Origin: Zoroaster sp. YZ-2022
Taxonomy: Eukaryota; Echinodermata; Asteroidea; Forcipulatida; Zoroasteridae
NCBI GenBank assembly: GCA_029582265.1
Contig: CM055817.1
Span: forward strand, 61,443,152 to 61,507,151
Length of the DNA: 64,000 nucleotides
Direction: 5' to 3'
The notes under the pieces were generated by a model that made no database searches, was not told the origin of the DNA, and worked only from the letters and a program-made list of their open reading frames with translations. Within the stretch, counting starts at the first letter, position 1, and the number at the start of each line of letters is the position of its first letter. Positions 1 to 9,174 of the stretch are shown in pieces. A program made the translations under genes and the position numbers.

Positions 1-40
1 TTTTTTTACATTTTGAAAACGAAATCGATAGTCATTTATG

Positions 41-163
41 AATGGGAATAAAAGTTTGACGATTGGTCTTTACCGCATGTTAATGACCGGTTTTGGGTGT
101 GCACGCACACTCAAAACCGGTCATTAACCTGAGATAAAGACCGTGTGACAAACTTGTATTCCC
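41..163. repeat. Long fold-back hairpin in gene A intron
   Basis: The two halves are near-perfect reverse complements meeting near position 102. The inner arms (TTAATGACCGGTTTTG on one side, its complement on the other) differ by about one base. The outer arms (GGGAATA.AAGTTTG) continue the pairing with small mismatches. It starts 15 bp downstream, in gene sense, of the splice donor of the exon at 178-567. It looks like a small fold-back element; no protein is encoded. Confidence 0.8.
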
Positions 164-177
164 TTATCAATACATAC

Positions 178-567
178 CCGAGCCTCCATCGGGAACTGCA
201 GTCAAATTACATGTCATTGAAAGTCCTTGAACATCACCGTAATAGCAATGATACAAGATGATCATTTGTAGTGAGTCATTGGGGGAAAGTATATCAGCTG
301 GAAGTGGAGTTGAGACATAACCACCTAAATCTCTTGCGAAGTGGTCTGTAGTCAACCATAACAAATAGTTAGATGGTTCAGTGATGTTGTACTGACACAG
401 TGCTCTGATCAACATCCCATATGACACTTTGACATCCCAGCAGTAGTATTTGCTGGGAGCAACAAGCCAGAATCCTTGGCTTTCGAGCGGTTCAAAAGTC
501 GTCGTTGAAATAACAGCAGATGAGTTGGAGCCAGTTAGTGTCACATTGTAGCATATTTCACGTGTTT
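178..567 (-). CDS. Gene A exon: CUB-like extracellular module
   Basis: This minus-strand exon of 130 codons is bounded by an AG acceptor at 568-569 and a GTATGT donor just below 178. The peptide begins with CYNVTLTGSNSSAVIS and continues through a tryptophan-cysteine rich stretch (YYCWDV) to NDSLQMII and a closing cysteine. The order Cys, LTGS, Ile-Ser, Cys-Trp, Leu-rich strand, then S-P-N-D-S-L resembles the CUB fold of secreted and cell-surface proteins. Spacing and residues are divergent, so the CUB call is an inference. Several N-glycosylation sequons (for example NVT, NIT, NDS, NLT) fit an extracellular location. It lies downstream of the EGF exon in the same orientation with compatible phase, so it is taken as the same gene. 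The gene runs off the left edge of the window. Confidence 0.55.
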
Positions 568-631
568 CTGCATGGAGAAAATATGTTGTAAATGCATCCG
601 TGTCTAGCTCGTTTTCGTTTGTGTCGACCCA

Positions 632-1215
632 TGCAGGGAATGTGACTCAGGAATCGACCCTTGATATTCGGTGATGGAATCGACACTTGATAGTCGGTCA
701 AGGAATCGACCCTTGGGACTACGTGATTGAATTTACTTTTGTGATGTGCTTTTAGACTCGAACAAAATGCTCAATCTAATATTTACCATGTTGGATCCAG
801 GGAGGTCCTAGATCCAAGGAGGTCCTAGATCCAGGGAGGTCCTAGATCAAGAGAGGTCCTAGATCCAGGGAGCTGGTCCTAGATCCAGGGAGGTCCTAGA
901 TCCAGGGAGGTCCTAAATCCAGGAGGTTGCGGCTGATGTATATACTTCCCTGCTCCCTTTAGCCCCTCCCTCTTCACCCAATTCGCCTCCTTCGTATTAA
1001 CGCCCTTACCATCCCCAAAGGCCCGTAGCCAAGCTCAAGGTTCAAGGTTCAAGGTTCATTTATTTCCACAGTATTATAACTTATCAATAACATTATTAAT
1101 TACAAAAATATTACACGTATAGACACAACGGAAGTAAAAATGGAAGTAAAGGAAGTAAAAAAAGAGCACAAGATATGGTGATACTGCATAAGAAGAAGCA
1201 GAGCTTGTAAACATG
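632..1215 (+). repeat. Composite repeat with GATCCAGGGAGGTCCTA minisatellite
   Basis: This block recurs inverted at about 36605-37140. Both copies contain the string AGGAATCGACCCTTGATA, a stretch ending AATATTTACCATGTTGGATCC, and the segment AGCACAAGATATGG. Between 792 and 926 this copy has about eight tandem units of roughly 17-18 bp (GATCCAGGGAGGTCCTA); the other copy has about two. No coding potential is seen. Confidence 0.7.
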
Positions 1216-1269
1216 AGCTGCTTAGCAGCGGGTTCCAAGATATGGGATTCTAGCCGGCCAATTGTCATC

Positions 1270-1435
1270 GGGAAAGCTCGGTGGTCGAGATGTTAAGACG
1301 TCTGCACTAGTAAGCAGGAGGTTGTAGGTTCGAATCACACCTGAGTCGCCTGTGAAGTTTTTTTCTACAAAATCGGAAAGCACTGAGTATACAGTGCTAG
1401 TATAACACACGTCAGTGTAGGGCAAAATTATATCA
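1270..1435 (+). mobile_element. tRNA-headed SINE, family A
   Basis: A tRNA-like head runs from about 1273 to 1352. It has a good A box (TGGTCGAGATG) and a B box (GGTTCGAATCA), followed by an unrelated tail. The same head, with a cleaner B box, is present inverted at about 54240-54340. The flanking sequence from about 1140 is shared too, so the repeated unit is larger than the head. A functional tRNA gene is unlikely because the acceptor stem does not close well. Confidence 0.65.
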
Positions 1436-2225
1436 ATTATTTATAACCCGACGCACGAATTTCACCAACCTGTAAGACTTACCATAGTGCGCTGTTTGTA
1501 TCATGGATACTGTTTGAATTAAATCATGCTATATATATATTTTTAAGGTCTTCTGTTTACCAATTGACATATTGGTAAACTAAAACCGATGGATTTTTTA
1601 TCAATTTTAGGTACATATACATATCATATTGAATGTTTGTACCATGTTGCAAGTCTGCACATCATTTCGTTATGGAGTTATAAGGATTTGTAATGTTCAT
1701 TGTTTTAGCCCATAATAGCGGAACTGATTAAGTTTGTATGGATTTTATGATTATAGATATATCTAGATATCGGGAGAAAAGTTTGTGTAAAATGTTACAA
1801 GTTTGTAAGTCTACTGACTTACTAGTAAATATAAAAAAATAGTTTGCCGCGGATGAGAGCCGTGAACAGATAAAAAAGAAAATAAAGAAGAGTAATAAAA
1901 TTATTATGGTTATGTTCAGGGCAGATCTCAAACTCATGAAATTCTGATTAACATTCAGACGCATTAACCACTGGACCACCGATCTTCCTTAACGCGTACA
2001 AGTAAATCCAATCGATTATTGTGCTAAGTTACAAGTCTGTACGTCATTATACATTTGAGTGTTATAGTGCTTTTAAACTTCCACTGTTTTTAGCCCATTT
2101 TACCACTACAGATGACTTTTTTATGACTTTAATTATTTAAGATACGTCTACATATCATTAATAATGTCATGATGACAACCACGAATAAACAATGATTGGT
2201 CAAAATAAAATACAAATCCCATTAC
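1436..2225. other. AT-rich intron, nothing recognised
   Basis: AT-rich sequence between the repeat block and the EGF exon of gene A. No open reading frame with domain character, tandem repeat or RNA gene stands out. The short phrase ATGGATTTTTTATCAATTTTAG recurs near 2808, suggesting a small dispersed repeat. Confidence 0.4.
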
Positions 2226-2354
2226 CTTGGCAATTACCCATAGTTCCATCTCCAGTGAAGCCAGTGTTACATGTGCAGGTATAATTACCAGGAGGAGTAT
2301 GTGTACACATAGCATTGGTGTCACAGTTATTCAATGAACTATCGGCACATTCAT
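2226..2354 (-). CDS. Gene A exon: calcium-binding EGF-like module
   Basis: This 129 bp minus-strand exon encodes one whole EGF module. It begins DECADSSLNNCDTNAMC and continues through a CTCNTGFTGDG-type core with six cysteines in EGF spacing. The opening Asp-Glu-Cys and the Asn-Thr-Asn-Ala stretch are the calcium-binding signature. The acceptor AG at 2355-2356 and donor GTAATG below 2226 give phase 1 at both ends, the classical exon for a shuffled EGF domain. The aspartate codon is completed by the last base of the upstream exon, which supports splicing from the MAM exon at 3088-3178 (also phase 1). Role: a structural module for protein-protein contact in an extracellular protein. Confidence 0.85.
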
Positions 2355-2461
2355 CTACATTTGAAATTAACCGATTTGTTTAATAAGATATTTATCAATA
2401 AACTAAAAAAATGTTATTATTATTTTTTCATCACATGCCCAGAACAGAATACACTGTCACC

Positions 2462-2683
2462 GTTTTCACAAAGTGATGAATTGGCCCACACAGTTGAGGT
2501 AATCGCCTCTGAAGTTGATTTGTTTTTGAAATCGTAATTTCAAAGACTTATTGGCATTTAATATTTTAGAATTTGCTTCCTTCTAAAGCTAATAACGTAA
2601 ATTACAAAGTGCCAGTATCTTTATCATAGCGATTGTAATTATGAGTAATTATTTACCAAACATATTCATCACTTTGTGAAAAC
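2462..2683. repeat. 20 bp perfect inverted repeat pair
   Basis: The 20 bases at 2462-2481 are the exact reverse complement of 2664-2683, with about 180 bp between. This could be the remnant of a fold-back element. The 2355-3087 interval holds nothing else that I can name. Confidence 0.6.
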
Positions 2684-3087
2684 GCCAACACAATAATAAA
2701 AATAAGAGCGCACGTGAAGTGCACTATAATTATTTGAATCAATGTATTAAGTATAAATATTGTGGTTTTTACATTTCCGTTGTTTTAGTCCATTAAAATA
2801 ACCGATGGATTTTTTATCAATTTTAGGTACATATACATAATATTATCATAATGAATGTTTGTACCAAGTTATATTGTTACAGGATAAGGACTCACAAAAG
2901 ACAGACCTGGCTTCTCAAAGGCTTAGCTGTATCACGACTTTGGCCCTCGTTCCTAACATCACCTTGCGATAAGCTTCAACTTTCTGTTTTTATACATATC
3001 TCGATTGTTATAAAGAAACTGTATTTACAGACTCTAATTAGCTCATCATCCTTCAGTAAATGAACAACACAGATAAAAAGTACTTAC

Positions 3088-3178
3088 CCGGTGGTGGACA
3101 GGGTCCTATGGAGTACACTATGTCATCAAGCGCAATGTCACTGTAATAACTGCTACCAATGATGCCCTCAAATGTTAG
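3088..3178 (-). CDS. Gene A exon: C-terminal part of MAM domain
   Basis: The exon reads LTFEGIIGSSYYSDIALDDI and then VYSIGPCPPPG. This is the last strand region of a MAM domain (meprin, A5, mu), with the hallmark F-E-G, D-I-A-L-D-D-I and closing cysteine. The acceptor is TTGTTTCAG and the donor GTAAGTACTT. It enters in phase 0 and leaves in phase 1, exactly as in the homologous exons at 8577-8661 and 58023-58107. It completes the MAM domain begun in the exons at 4854-5015 and 4084-4349, and is followed by the EGF exon. MAM domains mediate adhesion or oligomerisation of membrane or secreted proteins. Confidence 0.9.
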
Positions 3179-3230
3179 CTGAAACAAGATCATCAGACGC
3201 ACAGGGACATATGGCAAATACTTTTTGGAG

Positions 3231-3378
3231 TGAAGTGGTTGAGTGGTTAAGTGCATAGAACTTGATGGCTGAGTCGTCAGAATGTGGGTTAAAATCCTGG
3301 CCAGGTCATGGTGCTTGTGTATTGAGTACCACGGCTGAGTGGTTTAGTGCATCGGATTTGTGTTCTGATGTCTGAGTC
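3231..3378 (+). mobile_element. tRNA-headed SINE fragments, family B
   Basis: Tandem tRNA-like pieces with A box-like GTGGTTGAGTGG or CTGAGTGGTTTAG and B box GGGTTCGAATCC, each followed by the phrase CATGGTGCTTGTGTAT. The same head occurs inverted at 36340-36425 and near 56945-57035. At least three partial heads follow one another here, so this is a locally amplified SINE head rather than a tRNA gene. Confidence 0.6.
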
Positions 3379-3978
3379 GTCAGAATGTGGGTTCGAATCC
3401 TGGTCAGGATCATGGTGCTTGTGTATGGAGTACAATGGCTGAGAGGTTTAGTGCATTAAACTTGTGTTCTGATGGCTGAGTCTTCAGAATGGAATTGTTG
3501 TCCTATAGTTTAAGATAATCACAGTGACTGAACATTACTGGCTCATTTATGCAGCAGCAACGGTAATGTGACGTTATCATGTGGGGTGTTATTTTCAGTC
3601 ACTGAGTTCATCTAAAACTAGCACTCTGATTCCATGCCCTGTTGATCATGACGATATTGCCCCTTTAACTACTTAGAAGTCAGAATGTGGGTTCGAATCC
3701 TGGTCAGGATCATGGTGCTTGTGTATGGAGTACAATGGCTGAGAGGTTTAGTGCATTAAACTTGTGTTCTGATGGCTGAGTCTTCAGAATGGAATTGTTG
3801 TCCTATAGTTTAAGATAATCACAGTGACTGAACATTACTGGCTCATTTATGCAGCAGCAACGGTAATGTGACGTTATCATGTGGGGTGTTATTTTCAGTC
3901 ACTGAGTTCATCTAAAACTAGCACTCTGATTCCATGCCCTGTTGATCATGACGATATTGCCCCTTTAACTACTTAGAA
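3379..3978. repeat. Perfect 300 bp tandem duplication (SINE head plus MITE)
   Basis: 3379-3678 and 3679-3978 are identical at every base I compared. Each unit joins a family B tRNA-like head to part of a MITE whose other copy is the TTAA-flanked element at 57200-57410; the MITE end CCCTTTAA is visible at 3661-3668. Identity across 300 bp means a very recent event or an assembly error. It lies in the intron between two MAM exons of gene A. Confidence 0.9.
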
Positions 3979-4083
3979 AATATTGATGTAACGAAAACAA
4001 ATATATCCACATATAGATCCCATAAACACTAAGTAGATAAGAAAACAGCAGTTTTGTGACAACAGAGTTCTAGTCAAACTCAC

Positions 4084-4349
4084 ATAGAAATATTGGTCAC
4101 TGTTTATCGTCTTCTGTCCCAACAGCCAACCTCCATCCTGCTCCCCTGTTTTCGACCATATCGTTGTTTCCCTGTCGTTCAACATCACGGTCATGAACAG
4201 GTTCAGCTCCCCCATGGTACTGCCAGTCATGTGATACCAGAAGGAGAGACAGTTGCCGCGGAGACTCGTCGGCAACAAGGAGAGAGTGAAGAGACGGGCC
4301 CGTTCAAGAGCAACACCAGGGGAGGAAGCTTCGGTGAAGAGGTAGAAAC
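4084..4349 (-). CDS. Gene A exon: central part of MAM domain
   Basis: This 266 bp minus-strand exon encodes GFYLFTEASSPGVALERARLF and, after a short variable stretch, CLSFWYHMTGSTMGELNLF, then IWSKTGEQDGGW and a final DQYFY. These are the core MAM signatures: the conserved Cys before FWYHM, the G-x-L strand, and the W-x-x-G-x-Q turn. The acceptor is CTGTCTTTAAG (weak pyrimidine tract) and the donor GTGAGTTTG. It is phase 1 in and phase 0 out, matching the neighbouring exons and the gene B exon at 56124-56407. It is about six residues shorter than the gene B exon, mostly in the loop after the FWYHM strand. Confidence 0.9.
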
Positions 4350-4408
4350 CTTAAAGACAGAAGGAATGTATGAGAAAAGTGTCTGGAATGGCTGGAATAT
4401 TTCACTCA

Positions 4409-4740
4409 GGGGTGTGATCTGACAAAAGTAAAAAAAATCCAGAAAAATAGGGTAGCGGGCCAGGTTCTCCGTTTGGTTTACAGGACAAAGCCTTCTGGAT
4501 GTTTAATTTTGGAGGATTTACAGAGAAGAAAGGCATGGAGAAGAAATTGATAGGGTCAGGGTTTGAGTTTTACAAGGGTGTGATGTGACAAAAGTAAAAA
4601 ATCCTGAAAAATGGGTAGCAGGCCTAGATATTTTCTATTACTAGGCCTATTTACTATTCGAATGAGAAATCTACATGGTGTCACTGTAAACAGTGAATCT
4701 CCTGGATGTTTAATTTTGGAGAATTTACAGACACAATACA
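4409..4740. repeat. Diverged local duplication in intron
   Basis: The stretch near 4409-4530 (GGGTGTGATCTGACAAAAGT through TGGATGTTTAATTTTGGAGG) is repeated in diverged form at about 4565-4735. It is a simple intronic duplication with no coding content. Confidence 0.6.
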
Positions 4741-4853
4741 GATTATTTCCTTCTTTCCTTAATAGTGGCCACTTCTCTTCTTTCAAGAACATTTTTAGAA
4801 AAGATATGAAACGGATGGAATATATATATATTTTTTCGATACTAAATACCAAC

Positions 4854-5015
4854 CTGAACCAGTTGTGTGGTCCCCTCTCGGTCCTGTGTAACCAGAGGGC
4901 GTGCTTCCCTGGTAACGTGTCCAGTCAAAACCATCGTCCCTCGCTTGTTGCCATGTACAGAGGGAGACCTCAAAGTCGCACGTGGGGTTGAAGTACTCAG
5001 CAGCGGATGGTTGGA
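4854..5015 (-). CDS. Gene A exon: N-terminal part of MAM domain
   Basis: The exon starts VQPSAAEYFNPTCDFEVSLC and continues TWQQARDDGFDWTRYQGST to GDHTTGSG. The C-D-F-E opening, the second cysteine, F-D-W-x-R and the G-P-R-G-D-H-T turn are the start of a MAM domain. The acceptor TTTGTCAACAG and donor GTTGGTATT flank it, phase 1 at both ends. The exon upstream in gene sense is at 8577-8661, across an intron that now contains the piggyBac element. The downstream exon is 4084-4349, and the joined codon gives glycine. Confidence 0.9.
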
Positions 5016-5349
5016 CTGTTGACAAAGGAGTTAAACAACAAATTAAAAGACTTTGATAATTAACTTCATCAAACTTTTTTTTCAATTTCGTTGTTATAAT
5101 GTTCTTTAGGGAATTAATTAGTCGTGATATTAACCCTTTCATTACCAGCCAGTTATGGCAGAGATTACCCTTCTTTACCACAGTAATTAGGAGCCCAATG
5201 TCACTTCAGCACCAGTGGGTTTTTCACAATTTCATTGAAGTGCGCCCTCACACGGCAGGAATAGACACTTTTTTAACTTTCTCATTTGTATGTAAAAATG
5301 AGTATACAAAAGGGAGGAAAACATTGTGCAAAAGCTAAATATTTGGATC

Positions 5350-5875
5350 AGTATTTAAAGTAAAGTAATACAAATGGGTGATATTTCATGCAAATACGGT
5401 ACAGGTATAAGATTTTTGTTCCATGTGAAAAACAACTTGGATGAGATTTTGGGGGATTTATTTTGGTTATCTACTTGGAAATGAACCATTTACTTGTATT
5501 CAGTGTAAATACATCACAATCCATGCTAACACCCCCCCCCCCCACCCCCCAATTCAATGTTGGTTTGGACTAATCTGCAGATTTTTTAAGTGTAAAAGCA
5601 AAACAATTAAATATTTGGATCAAGTAATACAAATTGGTGATATTTCATGCAAATACGGTACAGGTATAAGATTTTTTTTCCATGTGAAAAACAACTTGGA
5701 TGAGATTTTGGGGGATTTTTGTTTTGGTTATCTACTTGGAAATGAACCATTTACTTGTATTCAGTGTAAATACATCACATTCCATGCTAACACCCCACCC
5801 CCCACCCCCCAATTCAATGTTGGTTTGGACTGTAATCTGCAGCTTGTCCGACCATTCCAACATTGAATTGGGGGG
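5350..5875. repeat. Direct and inverted repeats inside the piggyBac element
   Basis: A segment of about 200 bp (ATGGGTGATATTTCATGCAA through CAATGTTGGTTTGGACT) occurs twice, at about 5370-5580 and 5630-5830, each with a poly-C tract. A third, inverted piece (CCAACATTGAATTGGGG) at 5857-5875 can pair with 5803-5822. This lies downstream of the transposase stop. Confidence 0.75.
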
Positions 5876-5909
5876 GGGGGGGTTGAAGGCAAATAGTACA
5901 GATTTACAA

Positions 5910-8347
5910 TCAATTGATGTGGTATTTCTCAAAGCAAGGAACTATGCACATAGGTTTTGTACATTGTTTACAGATCATCTTCGTTTGTTTTCGCCCGCCT
6001 AATTTGCGGTTACTGCAAACAATGCAGTCGCGTTTCTTTCCATTGGGGTTTTTGCCAGGATAGTGCTGTTGCCCTGTCAACTCGATAGGAATATGGTATC
6101 TCAACTGACTTGTTGCGTTACGTTCCCAACCCAACAGCAAGCCCTGTACAATCCCTATACGAAAATCAAGGTTACTGACATTTTTGTTCCCTGCTATGCT
6201 GGTGAATATTACTCTGCTATTGACAATACAGATATTCAGCATATGGAAAAAACTCTTTTCCACCATTCAAGCTTCTGTGTGTATGATTGTAGTACTGAAA
6301 ACATTGGTCGGCAAGATCAGTTCCACCCATGTTTTTGTTGTAATCATCAATACAATTGGGCTTCATAACATCACAAAATCCACTTGTGCTGTTATTACAC
6401 CGAATTTGCTTTTTGGACAAATCGGTATTGCCTACATTAGTTAAAAGTGTTACAGATTTTTTGTCTTGCCAAACGATACACAATTGCCCACCTTTCACCA
6501 AAAAAAATGGGTCATCTCCTTTCTTCATTTTATGGTTTTTTGGGTTTGCTGCCTGGGGTATTCCCCGTGTAGTGTAACGAACAGTTCCACAACATCTGAA
6601 TCCTAGTTTAGCAAGTTTAGCTAAAAGAGCTGGGCTAGTATAGTAATTATCACAATATATTACATGTCCCTTATTCTCAAGTCCATGGACCAGTTCAATG
6701 ACGACTTTTCCTGCAACTGTTAGGTTTGGTGGATGGCAGTCTGACTTGGTATCTATATGTATGTCTGCATCATAAACAGTTTGGGTGTCGTCGGCTCCTG
6801 TGTACAGTTTCCAAGCACACGTGTATCCTGTTTTGGACTCGTTCAGGGAGAATGCTTTAATACCCCGTTTGATAGTTTTTTTTGGCATGTACTGAACAAA
6901 ACTTAACCGTCCCTTGAATTTCAACATACTCTCATCTGGAGACAGATTCTGCGCAGGGTTATACAGGTTGAGAAACTTTGGGACGAGGACTTCTATCAAG
7001 GGCCGAACTTTGGAAAGTTTGTCCCGTTTAGCCAAGGCTCTACGAGGAATTTGGTTATTTGAGATGTGGAGAAACCGAAGAATTGAACTGAACCGATTTC
7101 GGGACATGATCGACGGGTAGAATGGGATGCGAAGAACTTCAGATGTTGACTAGTACATCTTGTATTGAGAGGATTTGTTTATGCCCATAGCAATGAGAAG
7201 TGCCACAAATGCCATCATTTCTGGAATGTTGGTTGGGTGCCAGGAGAATTGTTGACCAGGATTTGAGTCTATTGTTTGCTGCGCATAGCGATTAGTCTCA
7301 TCGACGAGCATATCCCATACAGCTTGAAGATCTCCACTGCCGACAGTGTGGCAAAGTCGCCGGTGGGGCCAGAATTTCCATTGAACTGCACAGTCCCACA
7401 CTCGTAATGGTCTCGTCGTTCCCAACCGGATCGGAAATCTAACTTTCCTGTCGTCCTCCTTGATCTCGGTCGGCTGTCACCTTGGTAGGTAGGCTGCAAC
7501 AGAAAAACAAGGCAAAGGAGGATTAATCTCGGTCCTTTGTAAATACAATATCTCAATGCTGCATGTGCACAGGCCACAGGGGGTCATGCGCAAAATGAAT
7601 ATTGTGCTCAGAAAAAAAATATGGCAGATTCCATCCACTCTCCAAAACTCGTTGTCGATAAATTTTCGTTTTAATGTGGGATTGTGAATGTGAATTCCTC
7701 CAACTTCTTGCATAATACGACTTATGAGGGCCTTTCGAATACAAGGCTATTCTTTTGGAAGCTTGAGACAAAGAGTGCATTTTTAGCCTGTTAACGCTAA
7801 ACAGCACGACCGGCTATGGGTGAATGTTAAAATTTCTATGTCATATCTATACATCAACTTGCTGTTTCAATGAATACAAATATTACCCCAACATTCCCAA
7901 CAAACTACTAATAGTAATAATTGTACATTTTCACTTGACTTTTTTGACCCAGTCCAGGGGATGGGGATTTGGTCAATCCTATTAAAGGGATCCATTTTCA
8001 AAATTTACATTACTCAACTCCAACAGTTGTAACGCTATTTACGCTATAGCCTAGGAAAATAAGTGAATTACGTTAATTTGCATTGGGCCAGGAAGAGTAA
8101 CGTTAACTGTTATTAGTTATTCATTTTTACTGTGATTTTGGCCTACCTCTTCAAGTTCGACGAATTCCGCTGGAATTTGTCCTTCTATAGTGCTGTCGTC
8201 ATCCGTTACTTCGTCATCTGATTCTGAGCCACTGTCTGCCAAAATCTCAGCCAAAATGCCATCATTTATGTCCGTTTCCATCATGATTGCAACTAAATTA
8301 AACTGACCGTTGTGGAAGCAATTGGACGCTAGCACTGCGAACCGCAA
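5910..8347 (-). pseudogene. piggyBac transposase, inactivated
   Basis: Reading down the minus strand, an acidic start (SGSESDDEVTDDDSTIEG, near 8200) is followed after a gap by a segment at 7425-7150 ending in ALLIAMGINKSSQYKMY. The DDE core spans 7107-6217 and the cysteine-rich tail ends at 5910. The three catalytic aspartates are recognisable in SPDESMLKFKGR, IYCDNYYTS and NMGGTDLADQ. The tail CIVCSNRKLGGRKQTKMICK, followed by two more cysteines, is the C-terminal zinc-binding motif. Damage: an in-frame TAG just after SQYKMY, where the family normally has tryptophan (TGG); one or more frameshifts near 6250 at the conserved KWWKR-like segment; and no continuous frame between the acidic N-terminus and 7577. 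The element cannot now make an active transposase, though the core is well preserved. Confidence 0.9.
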
Positions 8348-8576
8348 AGTGACGCACTTTTCTTTTCATAAACTTTTATACGCTTCATTCCTGTCAATAG
8401 GGGGCGCCAACCCCAAAAACCACTCAGGCATTTTCAGATGGTGATTTAAGTCGCCGTGGTCGTCAAGGGCATGCCGATTCCCGGCACCTTTTAGAGCCCA
8501 CGGGAAGGAAGCGTATCACAACAAAGGCTCTTTTTAGAGCCCGTGGGGTCGAAAGGGTTAATCGTGATATATTTAC

Positions 8577-8661
8577 CGTTACACACTCCAGGAATAAACT
8601 GTATGTCGTCAATAGCGATATCTCCGGTAAACGACTTCCCCACAACCCCCTCAAAGATGAC
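8577..8661 (-). CDS. Gene A exon: C-terminal part of an upstream MAM domain
   Basis: The exon encodes [20 protein letters not shown] and then QFIPGVCNG, the last segment of a MAM domain. The acceptor CCTTGATTAG and donor GTAAATATAT bracket 85 bp, phase 0 in and phase 1 out. The phase joins correctly to the MAM exon at 4854-5015, so gene A contains at least two consecutive MAM domains. The two upstream exons of this domain are not seen between here and 20000; the sequence is broken at 9175 by a LINE. The exon differs from the gene B exon at 58023-58107 by only four bases, one of them changing Val to Ile. Confidence 0.85.
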
Positions 8662-9174
8662 CTAATCAAGGAAAATAACATTCAAATGATCATAGCAAAC
8701 TCTAAATTGATTTCTTTCTGCATTCAAGGCCAACAAAAAAGTCTCCAATTTCTGGTTATAGATCGGCTTCAAAATCGGTACGGTGACGCGCTTTTTGGGG
8801 TTCATTTTGCTTTTGTTTGCCAACCAGTGAAATACATGATACATGTTATATACATTTATTGGAACCAGACCAAATTTCCCATACACAAAGTATGGTGGTT
8901 AAAGAGATGCCTCACAAATTGGGCAAACATTCATAACCCTATGTAAACAAGTGGTTTAAAACACAGCACAACAGAATTCCAATCCATCCAACAATTGGAC
9001 AAAAATGCCAACACGTGGGTCGGAGGCGACACGCACAGAAACCAGAAACCAGAGACTTTTTTGGGCCTAACAGTCAGACTCAATATAAACATTTAATGAC
9101 CAACCTGTGAGAGTTTCTGCTCAATGTATCTTGTAAATCATGAGAAAATTATGAAAAAGTATGCACAATTTGTT
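8577..9174 (-). repeat. Inverted duplicate of gene B exon and intron (copy in gene A)
   Basis: This 598 bp segment, read on the minus strand, matches 57512-58107 on the plus strand along its whole length, exon and intron alike. The match ends abruptly at 9174/57512, where LINE sequence begins here. Confidence 0.9.

Larger units (their letters stand above)
5130..8561 (-). mobile_element. piggyBac-type DNA transposon
   Basis: Both ends carry the target TTAA (5130-5133 and 8558-8561) next to the inverted terminal sequence CCCTTTC: TTAACCCTTTCATTACC on the left and, on the minus strand, TTAACCCTTTCGACCCC on the right. Short CCC-starting termini and TTAA target duplication are the piggyBac hallmark. 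The interior encodes a decayed piggyBac transposase. The element sits in a gene A intron, with its right end about 14 bp from the splice donor of the exon at 8577-8661. Part of the left-end sequence recurs inverted at 50564-50677. Confidence 0.8.

Noticed and set aside
1273..1352. tRNA gene
   Set aside because: A and B boxes are present but the acceptor stem does not close, and the sequence is repeated elsewhere with SINE-type flanks.
2440..2527. Possible gene A exon (ITSTVWANSSLCENGDSVFC)
   Set aside because: An acceptor-like CAACTTCAG precedes it on the minus strand but there is no donor, and part of it is one arm of an inverted repeat.
4093..4422. Plus-strand frame over the MAM exon
   Set aside because: It is antisense to the gene A exon at 4084-4349, which has splice sites and domain signatures on the minus strand.
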